NCBI RefSeq assembly: GCF_037042905.1
Contig: NC_087254.1
Coordinates: 19,834,603 to 19,898,602 of the forward strand
Reading direction: 5' to 3'
Origin: Lytechinus pictus
Lineage: Eukaryota > Echinodermata > Echinoidea > Temnopleuroida > Toxopneustidae
Length of the DNA stretch: 64,000 nucleotides
The notes under the pieces were generated by a model that was not told the origin of the DNA, made no database searches, and saw nothing but the letters and a program-made list of their open reading frames with translations. A program made the position numbers and the translations under genes. Below, in pieces: positions 49,501 to 61,500 of this stretch; within the stretch, counting starts at the first letter, position 1, and each line of letters opens with the position of its first letter.

Positions 49501-52500
49501 TTCTTCACCACAGAAAATTTAGGGTTCAAGACAATGTCTGGTTCATTTTGTTTTGTACCTCTTGTGAATTTTGAATTCTCCTGTGCAGCTCCAAAATTTT
49601 TGGCATTACAAGTCAAGAGAAAAAGAAGATCACCAAAGCTTTGTTTAAGACTTTCATGTACCTATTTCCAGACGCTTTTGATACTTTAGTACCAGTGCAG
49701 GAGCAATTGAAGCCCTCTTACAAGCATGGGCGGAAATCCCAGGGGGGACAGACTAAATGACCTTACATTTTGGGTGAAAACCTTTTTTTCTTCTTTTTTT
49801 TTGCCTGTCAAATTTTGTTTGGGTAAAAATGACCTGCATTTTTGGTGATAACCTTTTTTTTTTTTGGCTTGTCAAATTTTCCAGGCCCTGGTCCCCCTAC
49901 CTTTTGGGACAGATTTCCGCCCATGCTTACAAGACCATGGTTCAATATAGTATATTCCCTAACATAATATTTTCTCTAACTATTATAACTGTGGTCTAAA
50001 AACATGAGTATCTATGGCTGTAGTTAAACCCACCAAACAACATACAAAATTAAAACACTTTACCCTTTAACAGGCTAGTTTTACAACAATTAAAACAAAT
50101 ATTGCAGTTAAACATTTATGAAATTCTCTGGTTTTCAGGAAGAAACTGCAAAGTATTCCATAGCAGCCAATTTTGTGTCAAATTAAATCTGTAAAATTAG
50201 TTTTGGGGGCTTGTTTGATACTTTTTTTTTTAATGTACATCTAAAAAGTATATCCCCTCCTTCAATTCAAATTTGATAATTCTGACCAAAACAACTCAAC
50301 TGCAACTTTTTTTGTGGATTTTGCAATGCATGCTTTGACTTTCTGGCAAATCATAGGGTGAAATGAGAAAAATATATTTATTTAAATGAGAAAGTCTTGA
50401 TAAAACTTGTATGTGCAGTAGATTTGTCTTTGAAAATCGGGCTGTACTTATCTTATTTACTATTTTGCTTTACAACTTGAAATACAGCATGAAGAATACT
50501 CATAGTTTATATAAGAAAAGATACAAATTTTTACTATTTACAGTGAACCTTCCCTGGAGAATTATTGCTGGATTTGGGGTGGTTGGTCACATATATCTCG
50601 TGTTTGCATGATACACAGACTCGGCTTGCGTGACAAAAACACAGATCAGTGGATAAAATTTTGCTGACACCCACAATGCTCTACGAGCTAGATTATGCAG
50701 GCCCATGATTTGAAATTAAAGTGAAAGTAAACCTGGCAGCTTGTTATCTGTGTCATCTATTTTTGTTTGAAACATTTCAGGAGTAGAAGTAAAAAGTCCA
50801 TCTATCATCAAGCACGCAGTTCACATGAACGGATGAGATTTACATCATGAAATGCGTGCTTAAGTTGTGGTTGTGCGCATCATGATCTGCACATATTTTA
50901 TACTATGAGCATTGATGTCACAATGGATAAACAGGTAAAAATCAGCTGTATCAGCTGATTTTTCACATAATCTGCATTCTAACTGAAGATCCGATGTGTT
51001 CTTTTATAAAGCTAATTACATGTAGCAGGCAGAAAATAATACATGGACCAATGTTCTTTAAAATAAAATACCATTATAATTTCTGAATACTTTACTCTGA
51101 AGTGCTGCAAAGTATGACCACTATGACCTCGAGTGCGAATAAATGGTAGAGTGGTTTGGAATTTTTCCTCATATAGTTACAAAGCCTTTGGCATCGTCGG
51201 TTTTGGTGTTCTAAATATCACACTTGCTCCAAAACAAGTGGAACGCCTCTGGCAGTCTTGCTTGCATTACGCAATTTAATATAGCAGCAGCCCTAACTTT
51301 GAAAACTACTATAAAATAATCATTCACAAAAACACCATTCATATAATGACATAATACCACGTTCATTGACCATTTAAATGACATTTGAACGGTGACTTAA
51401 GACTTGTCAACTACACCCATGTCCACATTTCATTCACTCTATCCATAAACTTTCAAAGTTATGATGGCAATTCAACAATTACCCCAACATGGCCTAATTT
51501 TATTGACCTTAACTGACCTTTGACCTTGGTTTTGTGACCTGAAACTCACAGGGGATGTTCAGTGATACTTGATTACTCTTATATCCCAAGTTTCATGAAC
51601 TAGATCCATTAATTTTCAAAGTTATGATGGTAATTCAACAAATACCCCCAACTTGGCCAAAGTTCATTGACCCTAAATGACCTTTGACCTTGGTCATGTG
51701 ACTTGAAACTCAGGCAGGATGTTCACTTATACTTGATTAACCTTATGTCCAAGTTTCATGAACTAGATCCATAAATGTTCAAAGTTATGATAGTAATTCA
51801 ACAAATGCCCCCAAATTGACCAAAGTTCATTGACCCTAAATGACCGTTGACCTTGGTCATGTGACCTGAAACTCGAGCAGAATGTTCACTAATACTTGAT
51901 TAACCTTATGCCCAAGTTTCATGAACTAGGTCTATATACTTTCTAAGTTATGATGTCATTTCAAAAACTTAACCTTCGGTTAAAATTTTGAAAATAATTC
52001 TCCCAACATGGTCAAAGTTCATTGACCCTAAAATCCTAAATGACCTTTGACCTTGGTCATGTGACCTGAACCTCAGGCATAATGTTCAGTAATACTTGAT
52101 TAACCTTATGGCCAAGTTTCATGAACTAGGTCCATATACTTTCTAAGTTATGATGTGATTTCAAAAAACTTAACCTTAGGTTAAGATTTGATGTTGACGC
52201 CGCCGCCGCCGGAAAAGCGGCGTCTATAGTCTCGCTCTGCTATGCAGGCGAGACAAAAAGTGCTGATAGTTTGAAAACAAGCACATGAACCCCTAATCCC
52301 CTTAAGTCCACCTTTTTCTACAAGCTTGCAAATTTTTGTGAAAATGACATGGATTTTTAATAAAGTGCAGCATTTATTGTACTTCTCAGATTTGTTATAG
52401 AAATATCAACTTTTTGAGATTATGTTTCTGTCCTCTTTCACATCATTTGAAAGAAATAAAGCTGCTGCTGGCCTTAAAAGGGCAAACGAATAGCAATAAG

Positions 52501-55500
52501 AATGGATTCTCCATCTTTAGTATACAATTCTGAACTATACTGTAAAAATTTGATTGAATTTACATGGATTCTGATACATGAAGAATACTGTGGGATCTAA
52601 AAATGCAAATTTCTTTTGAATGCAAAATTCTTGAGAACTTCCAACTGGGTAAACTTAAAGGACAAGTCCACCCCAACAAAAAGTTGATTTGAATAAAAAG
52701 AGAAAATCTAACTAGAATACCACTGAAAATTTCATCAAAATCGGATGTAAAATAAGAAAGTTATGACAATTTAAAATTTTGCTTAATTTCACAAAACAGT
52801 TATATGCACATCCTGGTCGTATGCAAATGAGGAGACTGATGATGTCATCCACTCAATATTTCTTTTGTATTTTATCATATATAATGTGAAATATTATAAT
52901 TTTCTTCTCAATGTCAAGTGAGACAATGATTAGTTCCTCCCTGAACATGCCAAATTAGCATCGTTTAATACTATATGGTTGAGTCAAGTTGGTCCTTATT
53001 GTCAAATCTGTAAAAAAATGAAATATTGTATAATTCAAGCAATAAAAAAAAACAAAAGAAATAGTGAGTGATGGACATCATCGACTGACTCATTTGCATG
53101 TCACTGAGATGTGCATATCACTGTTTGGTGAAAAATAAGCAAAACTTTACACTACCAGAACTTTCTTATATTATATCCGATTTTGATGAAATTTTCAGCG
53201 TTCTGCTACATGTAGTTTGATTTTCTCTATTTATTCAAATTAAAAAATTTCTGGGGTGGACTTGACCTTTAATAACTCAATAGCAAAATATCAACAACAA
53301 GAACCCATGTTTACTTTTGCATATTTGAAATATTTAGGTGCTAATAATTTGGTGGAAATTACATGGATTTTGTTTTAACTGTGGAACATCCGTAAACTGG
53401 AAGTTGCTCCAATTCCCGGAGCAGACTCGAGATTGTCTTACCACAGAGAATAATTATCTGCCCCAGCTTGCGGGTCTAATCCTACAATTTTGGCAGTGCA
53501 AAAAAGGTGAGTCATATTTGCCTTGCGGGTTAGACCCGGGAGCCAGGGTAGCGTGTAGATGCGGTAATAATGATCAGTTCATATGACTGTTCATCCTTTG
53601 TAAACTGTGTATGGATTTAACTCATGTAATGACAATTTATTTTATCGAAGAAAATTCTAGGAAAATTTTTCATAATCCCACTTCCTCTTTTAATTTTTCC
53701 AAAATTAATGTTCAACAGGCACTAAAGGCATCTATGCAGTAGAATTTATACAGCAGAAGGACTTCCTGGTAAAAGTGTCTACCACACTTAGGCCTTTGTG
53801 CTTTGGATGCTGCAATAAAATTAATTTCATCAATCTTCAGAGGCCTCGCAAGACTTTTTAATATTGTAGATGTACACTGTGAATGTGTTAACGACATCTA
53901 GATTTAAGAGTTGGACTTGTGGAACTGTACTCTGAATATACACATGCATCAACTTCTAACTCATTGTGTACTTTTCACCAACACATACATTCATCAGAGA
54001 ACCCTAAAAGGGAGGAGTTTGCATCAATGAACAATAAAAAGATCAATGGACCTATCTGACCTGACCGCTTAAACAAGCATCTCACAGAAGAATTTAGGTC
54101 AGTTATTTGACATACCATAACCTTCCCTTGATCTTCATATCCCCAAACTGTACTTAACTGTTATTCATTTCTCAAAATGAGTATAAGAAGAATCATTTAC
54201 ATTCTAACCATTCTTACTATGTTTAACATGTGTGAATCTATTGATGAATTCCTAACAGCTATGGAAGGAGATACTGTAGATCTTTATTACCGTTATCCAT
54301 GTAACAGTACAAGAACTACTCTTCAGTATGGAAGAAGAATGCCTTTCTACATTTTGGAAGATGCGGAGTCTATCACTTTGCCACCTGAACAGGCAAAGAG
54401 ATTTACTTTCACTAATGAAAAAACAGAAGATGACCATTGTCTGCTATTTATTAGAATCAAAGATGTTTCAAGAACTGATGCTGGAACATATATATTCTTT
54501 GCATATATCAAGGATGATGTACATGACAATTCATTGAAAATGATAGGATTGGACGTTGATTTTCTACCTGGAAAGGCATCATGTGAAATGAGTTATGAGG
54601 GAATGGAAGGCGATTGGGTAACACTGAATTGTATAGCTCCAGTAGGGAGTGTTTCAGGTCAAATCGTCTGCTATCAAAATGGAGAGAAGATGCCTTCACG
54701 TACAGATCCATATGAGACCAACAAATATTTGAAACAGACCAAACTTGCAAAGAAAACACTCCCTGTCTTTTGTTGCTCTTCAACATGGGAACACACTAAA
54801 GATAGATGTGAATGCAATGATTTTCAATGGGTCCTCTCTAATAATAAAAACATGACCTCAATCATAGACCCATGTGGTCCACCAACAACCATATCAGTAC
54901 CAAATGCAAAACTGACCACTGAGACAGTCTTACCTCCATCAAAGAGTAAAGAATTTGTATCTAGAGAAGGAATGACTTCCCAGTCTCCTCATGAGACCAT
55001 GACTGACTCAAAACAATCTTGGAATTTTAATCAAGTAGCGTCAATCGTCTGTTTAGTCTGTATAGCAGTGGCCGAAGTATTTTTATTTCTACATGTAATT
55101 GCAATAAAACAAAAATTCAGAAAATCACTGTATGAATTCACATCAAGTGAGGATAAAAATCAATATGCTTTTTATGAACCTCTACCCAAGAATTCAAAAG
55201 CAAAAGAGAAGAAAATTGATTTCAAGAGTTGCAATGAAAATACAGATCTACAGGAGCCCCAAAAATATGAAGAATTTGAAAATATTGTTTAGAGTCCAAG
55301 GGGTGAAATAACTGAGATCGAAGTTACTCCTGAAATAATAAATGGGGAGTTTGAATTAATTTCTATATGTACATGTACCTTTTAGGTTGGATTTGCAATG
55401 AATATGAGTACACGCGGATATAAGTGACTGCCCCCTTATTGCCCAAAATTCAAAAGATGCCTGCAAAGCAAAAATTGTACCAGAAATACAAAAAACACTG

Positions 55501-58500
55501 AAAAACAAAAATCACCCACTCTTCTGCAATTATGTTTTTATGCGTTCAGCTGGTATACGACTTCAGTCACTGAACTGATTCTGAAAACACGTACAAAGTG
55601 TGTACTACAATGTGACAAAAAAGTATTTTAACATACTTTGAATAATTATTTTGAATGCACTATCATTTGCAAGCTACATACATTTTCTTCCTTTTTATAA
55701 CATGTTGTGTGATATATCAATAAGTGATATTATATAGAAGTCATTTTTTTTTGTTAATATGTTCTGTGATAGTGATATTATGGGAAGCTATTTTCTTCTT
55801 TCTTGTAATTATGTTATATGAATCATTACACAGTGATTATGGAGGGTATTTTCTTCCCTCTTGTATGTTCTTATGTATTATGTCAATATGTTCTGTGATA
55901 TATTACACTGTGATATGTATGTGGAGGCTATTTTCTCCTTTCTTGTAAATATGGTTTGTGATATATCATCCAGTGATATTATGTAGAGGCTATTTCCTTT
56001 TTTGTTTGTAAATGTGTTCTGTGATTATTTTCTTTACACAGTAATATTATGTGTAGGATGTGAACTTATTTTTTGTAAACATGTTCTGTAATATATTACA
56101 CTGTGATATTATGTTGAGGCTATGTTCTTCTGTCTTTTAAATATGTTCTGTGCTACATTATACAGTGATATTATCTGTGTGCTGCTTACTGTTTGTTAAA
56201 CCAATTACCCCCTGCTCAGAAAAAGTGAAAAAAATTGAAAACCAAGTATTATTGTGGAAATGCCGATATCTAACATTTTTCTGAAAAGTTACTGTATTGA
56301 AATCTTTAATTCTTTCAAACATAACCTATTTAATGACTGTACTTCCCATGCTTGGTTATATTAAAGGAGAATGAAACCCTTGAAACCAGCTGAATCCATA
56401 TCAAAGAGAAAAATCAAAGGAACACATTGTTGAAAGTTTGAGGAAGATTGAATGAATAATAAGAAAGTTATGAGCATTTGAATATTGAGATCACTAGTGC
56501 CATGTAGATCCTCCCATCGGCAATGCGACCAAGATCTGTGATATCACACACGTACAACTCTCTCATTACTTTAGTACTTATTTCACTTATATTCTCACTT
56601 TTATAGAGTCTATCACAAGGTGAGGTGTTCTCTTTATGAGATGACAAGTACAGAGGTTTCACAACATTATATCATTGATGAATCGTTTGTCATATGATTA
56701 GAATGAGCAAAAAGAAATGTTTTGGGGTATATTTTCAGTGTCCAAATGGGAGAGTTGTACGTGTGTGACATCACAGATATTGGTCGCATTGCCAATGGGA
56801 GGATCTCCATAGCATTAATGATCTCGACATTCAAATGCTCATAACTCTTTTATTGCTAGTCCTATTTTACTCAAACTTTTGTTGATCTTATTTTTTGATT
56901 TTTCTGCTTTCACAAAAGCTAACTTGCTCCAAGAGTTTCATTCTCCTTTAATAAAAAAAATTAAACAAATTGTATTTTACTTTATATGTAATGCTCTAAA
57001 AACAGTTTGGCTTAAAAAAAAATTATTTGAAAACAAGGATCACAACTCGGAAATTCCTTCCTGAATTACACCTCAATCACTTTGGACCGAGTTCACTTGT
57101 TCTTAAACTGTCTTTTGAAAAAGAATGTCAAATGCCTGAAATGAAACAGCTTCCACTATTTTACGTCAATGTATAACAGTTTGGAAAATGTGCAATAACA
57201 AACCATCTTTTGAGAATACAGGTGAAGATATTAGGCAGTAATTGTTATGGGGTGATAAAAACATTCTGTATAAGAATAAGTGTTTGATTTGGAAGCATTG
57301 GGTACGCTAGTACTGGTAGATGTATACCAGAAAAATTGAAAAAGATTTTGGTTAAAGTTAAACACTGCTCAAATTATTGAATTGTTAGCTACTTCCAATT
57401 GAAGGACCATGATCCTATTTTACACATAAAACAAAGTATACATACATGTATATCTGTTAGACTTTCTAAAAGATTATACAATCTTTTAGTGGATAAAAAG
57501 TTTATGACCCCAAATGTTGTACAATATTGGTCACGTTATTTAAAAAAAATTGATTTGGAACAATATCTGGAAAGAAAAAGTTACTTTCATTGAAGAATTT
57601 CATTTAGCTGAAAATTCAGCTTTAAATTCTTGTATACACTTTTGATGTCAAATGAATATCGCTTTCGGTTTAAATTGGCAGAATCTCCACTTTGTTTTAA
57701 ATGTAAAACTATTGACAACTATTATCACTTATTTTATGATTGCCATTATTCTAGACTCTTTTGGGTAAAATTCAGTAAATTTTATGTTACCATTAAATGA
57801 ATATCAAAAATGTTGATTTAAGATATAAAGACACTTTGATTGGCAGACACGGTGGTAATGGACACAATTTCTTTGATGTATTAATTGAGCTTCTTATACA
57901 ATTTTTCAACAAAAAAGAAAATCAAATTTTAAAGAAATATTTGAAATATTCTTTGAAGAAATAAATTGGAGAGCAAATATTTTAAAAAGTATTTTCTGGA
58001 AAAATTGCAAAAAGAAGATTGAAAAGTCAAATTAGGCACTATGTTTGCTTACAATTTAATAACTAGATCTAACATTCTTTCTTGTTATACTTATATAATG
58101 TCAAATTTTTTATGTTGAATTTTAATGTACATCATGCTGTTTTGGGGTTCAATGTACAGTGACGATGTTGTTGGGGCCGAAGTCGGCCGCAACCTTTCAT
58201 TCATCAAGGGCGACAAGAGGACAGATGAGAGCGAAGGGACAGGCAGATGTGTTGTGTAGTGTTTATTAATCACAAACAGAAGAAAAAACGGGAAAACCCC
58301 CCTAGTATAATAAGGTCCTGCAGGAATATATGTCTCCTGGTCAGCTGCGCCCATGGTCAGCAGCCATGAACACTCAACAACCTCTATATCAGCGGCTGGT
58401 AAATAACAACTGCAAACCTACAGTCAAAAGCTAATGTGCAGCTTCTAAAAGGGTCAACAAGCCGCGACGACTTCGTTTTGAGTTGTGCGCGGGATAATGT

Positions 58501-61500
58501 CACTGCCCAGCTACCGGGCCTTGCCTAATATATCTACGCATTTAGATATCAATGACGTCACACTCTAATGCATCAAAATATGATATGCTAGTGAATATTA
58601 ATTTAAATCGACATTAATGTGTAATATATATATATGCATATTTATATTCATGCATCTATGTCCAACAAATGTATCATAATACATGTTTTTAAAAATAATA
58701 AAGGGGAGGAATATTTTTCCTCGGCGGGATGACACTAGACCCACGTGACCCAAAAGTGATTAGGTTTCGCGGTCTGTGATAAAATTTTACCACACCCGAA
58801 TTGGTCGTAGGGTGGTCAAAAATAGATAAATCAAACCAAAAAAAATAAGAAATTAGTTTGGTCACTACAATGTAAATAAGAACAAAAAAATACAAAGTTT
58901 TAATCTATATACACATCCAATGTCATGCTTGTTTTTTTATTGATAGAAAATTCCCAAAAGCTATTTCATACAATTCTAAGCAAGTGAGCAAGATTAGAAG
59001 CTTCCAACTCTTCTTGTGGATGTTACCTGAGAAGCAGACTAATTTTCATTTAAATATCTGGACATTTATGAGTAAAGTGTGAGAAAGTAAATTAAACCTA
59101 GTATTTGATATACAGGTTAGTCACTAATACCATTTTATTTACAAAAACTTCAGACTTTGAAATAATCCGTTAGCACTATCAGCAAAAACAAGTACAATCA
59201 AATAAGAAAAAAAATCATGAAAAAGGGGAAGCTCACATATGTTCTGAATTGGTTTTTGTACAAGGAATTGAATCAAGAAGGCTATAAATGTTTTCAATTT
59301 GTACACACTCTATGACTGAATATGTGTATAGAACCTTCTGTTTACTACAGGTGTTTGAAAATCGAACAGTATACAAGACATGGTAGACTTTTGGAAAGAA
59401 ACCTTTGACACTCAATATGGCTGAGCTATTTTGATGCAAAAAGACCAAGGGAAGGAGAGGGGTGGGGCTGTAAAGCAAACATTGAGGGCATTTTGAAAAG
59501 TATTCTTGATTTTACAGCATATTCTTTCTCAAAGAGAAGTATGAATATTTTGTTTGTCTATTAAGTGATTTCATATATGAAATATAAAGCTTATAATCAT
59601 CTCATGAATGATTTCAGGTGATGAGACAAAGTATCACATACTTTCTGGGGTTCAAACATTACAGCTATGATAACAACTAAAATTGGACAGCATCTTGAAA
59701 CTTTTAACCATTCCTCTTTAAATAATTGATCTAAATTATATTGATCATACTTAAGTGTATTGGAATGGAAGGAAATCATGGCAACGATTGAATATCTGAT
59801 AAAATTTCTGTTCAATAAATAATACAACTATATCTACACTTCAATAAAGAGCTAATTTGGACCACTCAATTTTACCAAAGAAAATGCAGTGGTCTGTATT
59901 GGAATTTAAATCCATACCAACCTTAATGAATCTGTTGACTACTTGAGATGTGTACTTGGGTAGGTTAGGAACCTTGCCATGTTGAATCAGACAGACTAGG
60001 ATGAACTTCTTGTATGCTTCTAACATGATATGACTCACAGCCATAGAGGGTGTTGTGATTGCCTGCAAACATATGAGTGATTGGTTACTACTTTGAATAA
60101 GAATCAGGAGCATACAAAAAGTGAAGGTGGGGGCAGGTACATAAGAGATGGCAAGGGACAGCAAGAGGAAGAAAGACGGGGATCCAAGCTTTTCAAGAAA
60201 ACAAAATTCCCTGATATTTCCCTGGTGAAGTTTAAAAATTCCCTGATAATTATTTAAACCAATTCCCAGATTCACATGTTTTTTAAGTTGTTGCAGTGAA
60301 TTACATGTACATGTATTTTTGGTATAAAAACAATAATATAAAACTAATTAGTACCACCATAACCAGTCATTTGATGGATGTTGTTTTGATATGCAACAAA
60401 ATATAACAGAGTCTGACTGACTACCATGCTTTTGACTTTTGGGCTGATTTAAATTCCTTGATTTTTCCCTCATATGAGGCATTTTCCCCTGATTTGAGGT
60501 ATTTTTAAATTCAAATTCCCTGATTTTCCCTGACTGGAAAAGAAGTGAAATAATTTTCCTTGATTGGCTGGGAACCCTGAAAGAGACAGAGAGACAAAGA
60601 CAAACAGATAGAAAGAGACAGATAGATAGATAGAAAGAGATAGACAGAGAGAGAGAGAGGGGGGATCTAAAGAAAACAATCATTATAAAGTGTTTAACTG
60701 CTGTAACCCATAATGAAAAGGATCAGCATGAATAACACTCGTATAAAAAAATACTTTTAAAAATTGCACCCAAGAACAGTTGAATTTAATTTAATGGGAT
60801 GTACTGTAGATCAGGGGCCCATCTTGCAAAGAGTTACGATTGATCCAATCAATCGTAACTCTATGGAAATCCATCAGTGTCATTATTTTTTATACAGGAA
60901 ATTTGTAAAATACCAAATTGTCAAGAAATCAATGAATTTATGGATATACATTCATATCTTGAATTTTTTTTTAACAAACATGCATTTTATATGTTGACTT
61001 TGCTGGCTTTCCATAGTTGCGATGGATCGGATCAATCGCAACTCTTTGTAAGACGGGCCTCAGGACTCCCTTCCAAGCTCTTAATATAGGTAATCCTTTT
61101 TTTTTTTTTAAGCTCTAATTTTCCTTAAATTTATTTTTGAGGTAACAACTCACTTATAAAATGAGTGAAGGTTATAAAAAGTAAACTCCTAATATCTAGC
61201 AGGGGCCACTGAAACGAACCGGGGGGGGGGGGGGGAGGGGGGTTGGTGGGAGACGGTTCTGGCCAAAAGCAATGTCTACAGAAACCTAAGAAACCTAAAT
61301 ATGGGCATCTGGTTCTACTTTTAGCATGGTCAGCCCCCACACCTCCCCCACTTTCAGCTCAGCCCCTGTAGACACTTGAACTAATAAATAAATTGATAGA
61401 CAAAAATATGAATAATACAAACATATATAATTTGAAATATGAAAGATCAAATTATTTTAACCCATCCTATACAATGTGTTTATGCAAATGTGTTACTCTA

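Larger units (their letters stand above)
46324..59921. other. Large COPS3 intron hosting a nested gene
   Basis: A 13.6-kb intron, far longer than the other COPS3 introns in the window. It contains the plus-strand Ig-like gene, a minisatellite, two tandem-core elements, two TTAA foldbacks, a MITE, a LINE remnant and a possible solo LTR. The rest (for example 48.4-49.7, 50.0-51.2 and 58.6-59.9 kb) shows nothing recognisable. Confidence 0.85.
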
